Below are positions 24,631-35,200 of a stretch of 64,000 nt of DNA, piece after piece. A program made the translations under genes and the position numbers. The stretch's first letter is position 1. The number at the start of each line of letters is the position of its first letter. The stretch is taken from positions 3,982,501 to 4,046,500 of the forward strand of contig JAHQIY010000001.1 of the NCBI GenBank assembly GCA_019054805.1. The letters run 5' to 3'. A model generated the notes under the pieces. It did not search any database and was not told the DNA's origin. It saw only the letters and a program-made list of their open reading frames with translations. Source of the DNA: Brachionus manjavacas (lineage: Eukaryota > Rotifera > Eurotatoria > Ploima > Brachionidae).

Positions 24631-24747
24631 AAGGTTTAAAATAAGTTCTGTGAAAGCAGCATAGTGCAACATTCAAAGTTGCATCAAATATCCGAGTCTG
24701 ATAAATTTGCAGAGTTTAGCAGAAATTGAATTTCAATATTATCAAGC
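24631..24747. repeat. 117-bp direct repeat, left copy
   Basis: From AAGGTTTAAAATAAG to TTATCAAGC. Matches 25637-25753 with a single visible mismatch. The pair brackets the LINE fragment exactly, so it reads as an exceptionally long target-site duplication. Confidence 0.75.
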
Positions 24748-24781
<34 letters not shown>

Positions 24782-25636
24782 AGACCGCGTGGCGAGATAA
24801 CTCGTAGGGATGCCCCTCAAAGCGGTCGTCTTATTTGATAATGGTCGTATTTGGTTTTAAAGGAGTCCACAGTCTCAGTTGAGACTATGTCGTCTGGCAG
24901 TTCGTTCCATGCATTAGCTATCCGATTGATGAAGAAGTTGTGTCTTTGCTGACAAGATGCCACGATCTCACGCCGTAGTTGACTTCTCCTCGTGTCTCTC
25001 GGAGCCGACCAATTTGGCTCGTTGTGCCACGTTATGTCATCTTTAATCCTGCTGACTTTGTATAGTTGAATTAAGTCACCACGTTGTCGTCTTGTCTCCA
25101 AAGATGTAAGACCCATCCGCTCAAGACTGTTCTCGTACTCCATGTCTTTCAAGGCAGTGGGGACTTAGCATTCCTAGAACTTGGTTAGCTTTTGATGCGG
25201 CATTAGCGTACTGTGAGCTGAACTTAAAATTAGGCGTGAGAATGATGCCCAGGTCGCGTTCTTCCGATGTTTTTTTAAGCTGTGTTTTTATGCAAGAGCC
25301 ATCCTTCTTTTTTAGCGTATAAGACCTGGTTTTTGCTATATGCTCGTTGCTACATAACCTTAATTTTAGACTCGTTTGCTTCCATCAACCAAGTCCAACA
25401 CCATTCAGCTACTGTGTCCAAATCAGCTTGAAGACTATTCATCGCCTCCTCGGATTCCACCTGCGCTATTATTTTTAAATCATCGGCAAAAAGCTTGCTT
25501 GTGTTGCAAGTGGCTTTGTAGGTCATTGATGAAGATTGCGAAGAGAATTGGGCCTAACACACTACCCTGAGGTACGCCCGAAGTGACATCTTTCCGATTT
25601 GAAGCGTGCGAACCTAGAACCACACGCTGCTTCCTA
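24748..25636 (-). mobile_element. 5'-truncated LINE (CR1/L2-like reverse transcriptase) with (ACT)n tail
   Basis: On the minus strand the element runs from about 25636 to 24748. It contains the reverse-transcriptase motif [20 protein letters not shown] near 25520-25590, which then becomes frameshifted. The clear C-terminal segment is ERMGLTSLETRRQRGDLIQ ... FFINRIANAWNELPDDIV (25152-24817). It ends in a trinucleotide run (AGT on the plus strand, 24748-24782) that serves as the tail. It is flanked by 117-bp direct repeats. The 5' part (endonuclease and ORF1) is missing. Confidence 0.8.
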
Positions 25637-25753
25637 AAGGTTTAAAATTAGTTCTGTGAAAGCAGCATAGTGCAACATTCAAAGTTGCATCAAATATCCG
25701 AGTCTGATAAATTTGCAGAGTTTAGCAGAAATTGAATTTCAATATTATCAAGC
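25637..25753. repeat. 117-bp direct repeat, right copy
   Basis: Right-hand partner of 24631-24747, directly abutting the 5' end of the LINE fragment. Confidence 0.75.
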
Positions 25754-26393
25754 GAAGTACATTTTGCACATCTTTAGCAAACTTTTACAGTTGATGCAAC
25801 TTTAAATGTTGCACCATGCTGCATTCACAGAACTAATTTTAAACTCTTAGAAAAAAAGTTATTTAATTTTTTTACACTTTTTTCTGTTCCTTTGTACTGA
25901 ACTTTACAAAAAAAAAGTAAATTTTCGGAATTTTAGATAAGTTATCATAAATTAACCTTCGACCATCATTCCAAAACTATACTATACCATAGTTTTTTTG
26001 TTTAAAAGTTTTTTTTCTGAAATTGTTTTAGATGGTTCGAAAAAAAAATTTATCTTTTTAATTAAGTTATATCTAGAAAAATTATATCATTTAAAATTAA
26101 CGAGATTCTAAGGGTCATATATTTACGTAATTCTTTCCAGTTTACTTGCATTATTACCATACTTTTATCTTAAAAGCATAAATTTTCTTTTTCAACATTT
26201 TTCAAATTGATAAAAACAAGATATAATGAATTCGAATCAAAATTTTCAAAGGTCGTGTACTTCCAAACAAAAAGGTATCACCTAATTTTTGGAACTATAA
26301 AGTTTTAAAAAGAATGAAAAGTATTTAATCAAAATCCTAATTCAAAATTTTTTTCTTGCGAATTAAGCTAACATTAAAAATATGAAAATTATT

Positions 26394-26570
26394 GAAATGC
26401 TCAATGGTTAAGCAAATTTGCTAATCCAAAAATATATATCTGCCACAACTCTGCAATGTAACTGCACTCTTGATTAGAATACTTTTTAGTGGCGTGCAAA
26501 ATGCAGAAAATTGCAGAGTATTTTGGAGACTTATTTTACTGCATTAAGCAAATTTGCTGTTAAGCATTTC
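26394..26570. repeat. Small foldback repeat
   Basis: Inverted ends GAAATGCTCAATGGTTAAGC at 26394 and the reverse complement of GCTGTTAAGCATTTC at 26556-26570, each followed by AGCAAATTTGCT. Resembles the inner arms of the 24.5-26.0 kb element in sharing TTCTGTGAAA and TGCAGAG words. No coding sequence. Confidence 0.4.
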
Positions 26571-26954
26571 ACAGAACCAAATTATCTATTTTTGTAATAA
26601 AGTTACTCAAGTTTTTCTGAATTGAAAAGATCGAATTGAAACGAACTTCACAACTTCACAAATTTTCTAGTATATTTTATTATTATTTTCTTTAAAAAAA
26701 AAAATGACAAAGATTATACAAATTAAGTATGTTTAAAAAATATTTAGGTGAGCTAATCAGTCAGATCCGAAATTCTAATTTCGAAAATATTCTTAAAAAT
26801 AAAACTAAAATAAATGACAATAGGAGCTCTGTATTATATTAATTGAAAGATTTAGAAAAAATCATCTAGAATTTCAAAAATTAATAAATTAAAAACAGAG
26901 CTAAAAAACTAATCGAGAAATCGAATTTTAAAAATTAAATTATCATTGTTTCTT

Positions 26955-27405
26955 TATATAGTAGTACTAGTATTATTATTAGTATCTGCAGTATAGATAT
27001 TTCTATCTACAATAACGCTCAAAAGCGTTTAGCTTTATAAACTAAGGCTTTGGCAGACTTTGCTTTTCAGCATTCCAAAAACTTGATTGTCAATGGCTGC
27101 TTTGAAGCCATTTAATGTTTGCGCACTAACAGCATTAACGGACAAGCTGTTCCATAATTTTACGCAGCGATTTGTTAATAAATTATATCTTAAAGAGCCT
27201 CTGCAATTTATTTCTCGGACCAATCTATTGTCATGTAGTCTTCTAAGGCTTTTTACACCACAAGCGAAATTGATGCCATTTGTTAACAATACTTTTTCAA
27301 AACCTTTATAAATTTTGTATATTTGAATTAAATCTCCCCTTAAACGACGATTTTCAAGTTTCATAAGATTTAAGTATTTCAATCTGTCTTCATAAGTCTA
27401 CATAA
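26955..27405 (-). mobile_element. 5'-truncated LINE C-terminal fragment
   Basis: The minus-strand frame 27382-27035 reads YEDRLKYLNLMKLENRRLRG and then DLIQIYKIYKGFEKVLL, ending in LWNSLSVNAVSAQTLNGF. This is the typical end of a CR1/jockey-type reverse transcriptase ORF. It ends in an AGT/ATT-type microsatellite (about 26961-26985), like the LINE at 24748. It lies just upstream of the CRAT start codon and may sit in its promoter or 5' leader. Confidence 0.75.
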
Positions 27406-27500
27406 TCCTAATTTAAAAAAAATCAGATAAATTGACTTTTTGAAAATTTGATAATAAAAAAATGTAATAATTTTTTTTCACCAGTTAAGAAATTAATAAA

Positions 27501-30500
27501 ATGATAAGTCAAAACAAGTTGAGAGTCGTGATGAAAAACGATTTTATAGGAATCACAAATCGTTATCGTGAAGTTCTAAAATATTATGGATCAAGTTTTT
27601 CTTATCCGATTGTTCTAAAGAATACACGTACTTTATCGCACCAAACCTCGTTACCAAGATTGCCTGTTCCCCAACTCCAATCAACAATCGGAAAGTATCT
27701 AACTGCTGTTAAACCATTATTAAACAACAATGAATTTGAGGCGACACAAAAAGTAATTAGATAAATTATTTTGGTTCAAATTTATTCAAAATTTTACATC
27801 TAGGCTGCAATGAAATTTCTAAGTAGTGATGATGCCGAAAATCTTCAACGTTTGCTAGTCGAAAAGTCTAAAAAGACAGATAATTGGGTATTTTTTAAAC
27901 TAGAATTTTTAAAGCACCATTTTTAAAGCAAAGAGGAAATTATTTTTTTAGAAAAATAAATAAATTTTAAATTTAAATATTGGTGTTTTAATAATAAGAA
28001 ATATAAAATAAATAAAAAATTATTAAGATAGCAGACTGGTGGTATGACAAAGTTTATCTTGAGCCACGTTGTAGTTTACCAATAGTTATCAATCCGGGAA
28101 GTATTTATCCTCAAGCAGATTATCAAACTATAGATGAACAACTTCAGTTCGCCACCAAATACATCTTAGGAATGCTTAACTTCAAATCATCGATTGATAA
28201 GTAAGTTAATTAATTATATATTTTAGGTTACAATATCTATTTGAAAATTTTCACAAATTTTCCAAAAAAAAAATAATTGTTGTGGCACTAAAATTTTCTT
28301 TTGTTACACTTAACTTTTTAATTAATAAATAAAATATTGTATTTATTAATTATTTTTCTATTAATTGTATTATTACTTTTCAAAAACTTGAGTTTTCTTT
28401 TATTATTATTATTTTTATTAGTATTAATTTCAGCCTCATAGACAAATACAAAAAAGAAAAAAAGTCGTATTTTTTATTTTATTTTAAGCCTAAAGCAAAG
28501 GCCGCTGCGCGACCACTTTCCAGTACGCTGTGAAATAAAGCGTACTGCATTTTGTTTACAATTTTAAAATTAAAGTTAATAATTCCGTATAAAAATTATT
28601 TCATATTTACATATCAGTTTATGGCCTAAAAAAAATTAAAAAATTTAGTAAAGGATCACAAGATTACAATAATAAAAGCAAAGCATATGAGTAGTCGTGT
28701 AAAAAGAGTTGTAGAATTTGACTATTTCAAAAAGTTTTCTTGATAGTTCTTGCTTGTTTTGCATGTTAATTATTTTGCGTACAGCGTCAACTTTTTGATT
28801 ATTTGATGACATTGCTTTCATGTCAGTTTTAATGTGATATTTAATTATTTGGCATAGGTTTGTCGTGTCAGTTTCGCTTTCTATGCCATAGTTGTTCTTG
28901 ATATCATTTATTTCAGACTGGATGCATTTTGTGTGTGTCTTAGTCTCGGTTATTGTATTTGTGTAGCTATTTGTAGTCAGTCGAAGATAAAAGTCACATT
29001 TAGTTCTATCTAAACGCTTTACAGTTGGTTCTATATTCAAGGCTAGGAAAAGGTCTATTGTTCGGCACCTTGTAGGAAGGCCTATCATCATTTTAACAAT
29101 GTTGCCTTCTATTCTTTTTAATTTTAGTTTTTCTAATTTGTTTAGTGAAAGATTTTCTAGTCCGTAGAATAAGACCGGTCTAATGTATGTGTTGAATAGG
29201 TGACCTTTCATGTTCGGAAGGCTCTCGTTTGTGAGAAGTTATAGGTCTTTTAGTCTATTTAACGCTTTGAGTGCCGATTTTTTACATTTGTCAATGTGTG
29301 CTGCATTCTTATCATCGTCTGTTAGCATCATACCTAGGTATTTCATTTTTGATACTCGTTTAATTACATCTCCAAAAAAAGTCGTATATTTAAATATAAA
29401 AGAATTTAAGTTACATTGAAGACTTTGAGTAAAATTTTCAAATTATCATTAAAGTTAAAGTGTTTTAGTATTCTTTTTAAAAGTGTAAAGGCTCATGTTA
29501 TCAAAGTCATTCTAATATTAGATTTATTCTGATTTTAACTTAAAAGTTTCTAACAATTTTCTTAAGTCAAGAGTTTTCTGTCGAAAAATCCGGTGATTCT
29601 TATTTTTGTATGGATCAGTATTATAAACTGTTAGGAACATGCCGCATTCCACAAAAACACAAAGATCAAATCAAAATAATGCTCACTCAAAATTTTGACT
29701 TGTCAAAAAACAATCATGTAACAGTCCTTCACAACAATAGAGTAATTTAAATAAATTGATTTAAGTTTAATTTTTTTTTATTAGTATAGTTTTTTTCTCT
29801 TAGAGTCATTGATCCTAAAACTGGTTTAAATTTGGACCCGACAGAAATATATCTAAATTTAAAATGGATTGTCGAACAGTCAAATGAAGAAAATGAATTG
29901 GGCATTGGTATACTTACTAGTGATGACAGGGACATATGGGCAAGCGCTTACGACATTTTGAGCAAGAGTAATAATTTAATTTAATTAATATTTCAAACTA
30001 ATCTTTTTTCAAAGATAAAATTAACCAAAAGAATTTTGAATCAATTCACAACAGTTTATTTGTTTTATGTCTTGATACAAGGGATGGTTTAATAGAAGGA
30101 TATCCTGATAAAAAGTCAGCCCATGCAGCTCAAATCCTACACGGAAACAAACAATTTGGCGCAAATCGATGGTTTGACAAAACTATTCAAGTGAATTTTA
30201 GCAAAAAAAAATTATTCAAAACTCTTGAATAATTTAAAAATCATTTTTTAGGCAATAATTGGTACTAACGGTGTTTGGGGCACTAATTTTGAGCATACTG
30301 TGGCTGAAGCAGTGCCTCATGCTGTTATGAATGATCATATTCTAAAATATATGTAAATTAAGTATTAATTTATTAAGTTTAAATGGACTAATTTTAAATT
30401 GTAGTGAAAACAACAAAATAAACTTTTCGGAACAAAAAACCTTAGATCTTAGTGAAGAACTAATATTCGAAGTACCGGACCAAGTAAAAGACCAAATAAA

Positions 30501-31241
30501 AAAATCAAAAGAAACATTAAATAGGTAAATTGAAAAATTCAATTTAAAATATTTTCATTTTTGTTAAGTCAAATTGATAACTTGGATTTGTATGTTTTAA
30601 TTTTTGACTCATTTGGAAAAAATTTTCCCAAATCACAGAAAGTAAGTCCAGACGCTTTTGTTCAAATAGCGTTTCAGCTGGCTTTTTATCGAGCTCATAA
30701 AAAGCTGGGAAATGCGTATGAAAGTGGATCGTTGAGAAAATTTAAGTTGGGTCGGACTGAGGTTATACGAGCTAGTTCTTTAGAAACGCTGGATTTTTTG
30801 AGGTCAATGACTGATTCGAATGCCGAAAACCAAGTCAGAACTGAATTATTGCTCAGAGCAATTAAAGGACACAGACTCTTGACTGTAAATGCAATGAACA
30901 ATCAGTCGTTTGATAAGCATTTTTTTGGCCTCAAACAAATAGCTTTGGAAAACGGAATACAGTTGCCAGAATTATTCAACGATAATGGCTACAAAAAAGT
31001 TAGTTATTATTATTTATCAACTAGTCAAGTGTCGAGCAAATTTGAAGCGGTGACTACTTTCGGACCCTTGGTAGATGATGGCTATGGCACTTGTTATAAC
31101 ATAATGGAGAAAAAAATTCTTTTCGGAATTAGTTCTTACAGGTCGTGTGCTATTACAGATTCAAAAACTTTTGGTCAACATTTGAAAGATGCTTTGCTAG
31201 ATTGCCAAGCTTTATTGACTAAATTTAGATCTAAGCTATAA
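27501..31241 (+). CDS. CRAT: Carnitine O-acetyltransferase
   Basis: Nine exons, 27501-27752, 27804-27887, 28028-28200, 29567-29741, 29790-29967, 30015-30190, 30252-30352, 30405-30524 and 30569-31241, give 643 aa with agreeing phases. Transfers short acyl groups between coenzyme A and carnitine. LPRLPVPQLQ opens the acyltransferase domain. FEHTVAEAVPHAV carries the catalytic His, the QLAFYR block is present, and STSQVSSKF matches the STS(Q/T)...S carnitine/CoA-binding region. NRWFDKTIQ, LGRTEVIRASS and FGPLVDDGYGTCYN are also conserved. The sequence follows CRAT better than CPT1, CPT2 or ChAT, and it lacks the CPT1 membrane segments. The N-terminus is basic and Ser/Tyr-rich, fitting a mitochondrial presequence. 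The C-terminus is -SKL, a peroxisomal PTS1, so dual targeting is likely, as in other animals. The 1366-bp third intron contains a LINE insertion. Confidence 0.95.
28471..29373 (-). mobile_element. 5'-truncated LINE in CRAT intron 3, with 14-bp target duplication
   Basis: The minus strand encodes the C-terminal part of a non-LTR reverse transcriptase. KMKYLGMMLTDDDKNAAHID near 29290-29350 runs on, past one stop, into HLFNTYIRPVLFYGLENLS and RIEGNIVKMMIGLPTR (29211-28645). The 3' UTR is GC-richer and ends in a T-rich run on the plus strand (A tail on the minus). Direct repeats AAAAAAAGTCGTAT at 28457-28470 and 29374-29387 mark the target duplication. The family differs from the 24.7-kb LINE. 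Confidence 0.8.
28521..28547 (-). other. Hairpin in the LINE 3' UTR
   Basis: Perfect 9-bp stem CAGTACGCT / AGCGTACTG with a 9-base loop, near the 3' end of the LINE. Such structures in LINE 3' UTRs often serve recognition by the reverse transcriptase; that role is inferred here. Confidence 0.55.
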
Positions 31242-32299
31242 TTTTTCAGAAATTTTTATTCATTAAAATTTTATTTAGAAATAAATTTTTCTTTCAAATT
31301 CCAGACTTCATTAATTGCTAATATTGATTAAAAATTATTAATAATTTTCTTTTTTTTCTAAATTATAGTTAAAATTTTAATTTATTGATCCGATTAAATA
31401 ATGGTAAGATTTAAATTTAATTCAATATTTTGACAAAAGTTTTTAAGCTAATGAATTATTTTGCTTGAATATTTTAAATAAATGATTAATTTTAATTTTT
31501 CTTTATTTTATTTTTGAATACAAACTGATAAAATCAGATAAATAAAAACAGATTAATATTTATAGATAAATTTTTAAATGTTCGATCTTCATTTATACTT
31601 GGTATTTATATTTGAATTTTAATAAGATTTTTAAAAAATCTTGTAAGAAAATCAAATGTTAGTTTTTTTCGTCTAACATAAAAGTAAATCAAAAATAGAA
31701 AAGTTTACTGTTTAGCTTAAGATTTTTTGTTGCTTTCTAACTTCACCAGCTTTTTCATTCGACTTTATTGCTTCCATTATTTAAGACAATTTGTGAGTAA
31801 AACATTAGAGATAAAAGCTTGATTTTTTTGACAAGAGAAACTTTTTCAGTATAAAATATAAATTAAAATAAAAAAATTAAGATAAAAAATTATTGTAAAA
31901 AATTAGTGTATATGAAATAAATTTTCAATGAAAGTATTTCTAATTTTTATAAGTGTTTTATTTTTAAATCTATTTGACTTTCATTTTTATAAATGTTTTT
32001 ATAAAGTATGGGAAAACTCTGTTTTACCAATTTTGTATTTTGTATTTTTGATATTTTATTTTAACAAAATTCTAAGTAAAAAATATTTTAATTTTATTAA
32101 ATTTTCTCAGTAAAATTGACCTCGTCATGGCCGTCTTTGTTGAATCCAGTCTATCTAATTTCAGTCTGCCAATTTTTGCAGCTAAAAATTCTGGTAACCA
32201 AGCTTTGAAATAAATTTTCAATGAAAAAAAAACATGTTTTAATCTCGTATTTATTTAAATAAAAAGTTTAATAAATTAGGACACGATTTTACTTAAAAC
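31242..32299. other. Intergenic region between CRAT and VPS16 3' ends
   Basis: Convergent gene ends. AT-rich; no gene, repeat or RNA recognised. Open stretches here (for example 31928-32113) are low-complexity and Phe/Leu-rich. Confidence 0.45.
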
Positions 32300-35200
32300 T
32301 TATTTATTTATTAATTCTGCTCTGTACATTTTTGCTTTATCAATTAAAACTTTTTGAGTTGAAGGATCACATTTTCCAATCACAATATTAACTTGTTGAA
32401 TGTCCTTTTTTTGGTAAGCCAAATCAAGAGCATCAGTTAGGCATCTTATATTTAAAAAATAAACTGAAAAAAACCTAAAAAAAATAAATCAAACTTCATT
32501 TTAATTAAACAATTGAATCGGCTATCAGGTGCGACCTTCGGAAAATATTTTTTTGCTTCCTGAACATTGTTCGCATCCATGCAATAAGTAACAAATGGTT
32601 CATAGCCAATTGGGGATTTTTTTGATTTTGAAAATTTTTCCAATTCATCCCAACAAGAACCTTTGGCTAAATTTTTTGCTTTTAAATGCCACCATGCTTC
32701 ACTCGAATCTGAAATTTTAAACTCTTTGCGCATTTTTTCCGCTTCGTCCAAAAATTTGAGTCTTATCAATTCGCCTATAGTTTCAAACAAACTTTTCCCA
32801 TTGAACTTTTTGCCATAATTCCTTTCCAAATTCATTTGAATTTTAATTAATTTAATTTCATCATTTAAAATCTATCAAATTTATTTAATCTTTTAAGGAA
32901 AAAGAAAATTGAAAATTACATTAGTGTTGAATAATTCTTTGCTAGCGTAGAGACGTCTTGCTTCGTCAAACATTTGCATTTTTTGATCAGCTCTCTATTA
33001 AATAAATTGGTAAAAAAATATAAAAGATTATATTTTTACTTGTTGTTTTAATGCCACTTTTACTATTGAACAAACTTGTTCAGTAATTAAATTTTCTTGA
33101 TTCAGTATATCATTGAATTCATTGAAAGTTTCTTCATCTTGACTTTTTTGTCGAAAATACTGAAGCATCAAGTTAAAAGCGATCGGGTATTTTTTGCTTA
33201 TATCTTTCATAAAGTCTGATACATTATTAAACTTGCTCTGATACCAGAACAGTACCATGTATACTTAAATGAAATATTATTTTTTTCATAAAAATATAAA
33301 GTAATGTAGAAATAAATTTAAAAATAAGATTTTGACTTTATTTTATACAAGCTGAAAATTAAATTTTTTTTTAAAATTGAACTAGAAGTTTAGAAAATGT
33401 TATAAAAGAAAAAAAATCAGTTGTTGTGGAAGATCAAATAGAATTTAAAATATCTTGTTTAAATCCTTTAGTTAAAAATCAGCAATTAACAGTTAACTTA
33501 CTTAGATCAGTATCACCGCTTTCCATGGCCTTTTTGATAGCCAACTCAGGGATATCAATCTCTATATATAGAGGAACTTGTTCGGACGCTTTGACTTCAT
33601 AATCTAAAAGCTGAAAATGAATTTAAAATTTTTTATTTTAAGTGAAAAAATTTAACTAACCCTAATTGCAAGTCCTGAGCGTCCGGCACTGATGGCTCGC
33701 CTGGCTATTTCAGCATAAGAAATCCCAGGTGTATCTCCAAGTTTTGACTTTATCATCGCCGCTATCTGGTTATCTTCAACATCAGTTTGCGATACTTTAT
33801 ACAAAGCCCAGTTGGATAGGATTTTGATAATTCCTTCTTCATCAGTCATATTTAAATATTTACATATTTCAATTGCTAGGGCAAAGTGACGCCTAGTTAT
33901 TAGTCTATTGATTACTACACTTGGACTGAGGGCTTCATATTCCAGATAGGTAAGTGGAAGTCCAATTTGTGAGTGCCTAATAGCATTGAGTACCCTAATT
34001 ATCTGACACATTTTTACATAAGAGGCGGCATTTGCATAGTCATCAAAATAGCGTCCAAACAAAGCAGCTCGGAGTATTTCAGCTTGATACTTTGGATCAA
34101 ACTCATGCGGCGCTGCTTGTATACAATTGGCTATTGCGTCCTCTAAAACTCCTTTTTCTTTTATAGACCTGATGTATTCTTCTGCTTTTTGATTTTTATT
34201 CTCGTAAAAAGCAATAGATGATTCAAACAATGCTGATGAGGCATCGAATGAAGCTATTTCAAAAATGTCTCTTAAAGGCTTCGGAACTACTTGAAGAAGC
34301 ATGTTACAAGTAGAAGTCAGGATTCTGACTCCGTCAAGCTCTTGTGTTAGAAAACATGGTGAAGAATAGTATCTAAAATTAAATTTTTCATTTTTTTAAA
34401 AATTTTGTTCAAGATCTCCCTTATCATCACACATCGAAAATTTAAAAAAAAAAAGCGTTATTTTTTTGATCCATATTGGTACTCTTTTTGCTTTTTTAGG
34501 AAATAAAATAATATATTTTAAAGAATTGTTTTTTAATTTGATAAACATTTTCTTTGAATAATTTTCCTTTGAAAAGAAACGGGCCAAATTTTTCTTAAAT
34601 TCAATTTATGGTCAAACAAAAACAATTCTTTAAAAATTTTTTTCAATTTTTTCGGAGTTTAGTCAAAATTCAAGTCAGGAAAAAATTAATTTTAAAAAAA
34701 GATACCAAGTCAGAAAACTCTATTTTTATTTTTTTTATTGGAAATTGTGTGTTGGTAAGATCGATGAAATTAAATGTTCTTTTTTTATTAAAAATAAATT
34801 TACATCTCAAAGTGATTTTTGATATCATCGCTACCAAGTGGAATTAAATATAAATTATCCCATAAAGCCAAAATTGCTTTATTTGAAACCCAAGCAATAT
34901 CCAACGCAGTTTCTGTGCTATCAGATTTATATTTGTGTATTATTCGGTTCATTTCACTGTTACAAACTATTAAATATCCAGTGTCGGTATTTAATGCGAT
35001 AAAGTCGTGGCCAAATGATACACAAATTTTTTTCATGGAATTATATTCCACTCCGAAATTAAGTTTCTTGAAACAAATGAATTAAATAATTTTTTTAAAT
35101 GGTGAATTTAATTAGAGATCGTTGCACCAAAAATATTATTAAGAGTCTTTTTAATTTTTCATTTACATTTCAAAACATAAGCCTAACTAAAAAATAATTT

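Larger units (their letters stand above)
24500..26000. repeat. Composite inverted-repeat element interrupted by a LINE
   Basis: The outer ends match the short copy at 19840-19988. Inside, the segment around 24590-24700 (CAGTACAAA ... TTCTGTGAAAGCAGCATAGTGCAAC) recurs as a reverse complement at about 25775-25910 (GTTGCACCATGCTGCATTCACAGAA ... TTTGTACTG). The element is therefore a long imperfect hairpin. A LINE fragment (24748-25636) has inserted in one arm and duplicated 117 bp. No coding capacity of its own was found. Confidence 0.55.

Noticed and set aside
24748..24782. AGT repeat as an ordinary microsatellite
   Set aside because: It sits exactly at the 3' end of the LINE and inside the direct-repeat boundary, so it is better read as the LINE tail.
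27087..27764. Plus-strand ORF 27087-27311 as an upstream CRAT exon
   Set aside because: It is the antisense shadow of the LINE frame 27382-27035; CRAT similarity starts after 27501.
31928..32113. 61-codon Phe/Leu-rich ORF between CRAT and VPS16
   Set aside because: Translation of T-rich DNA; no conserved pattern.
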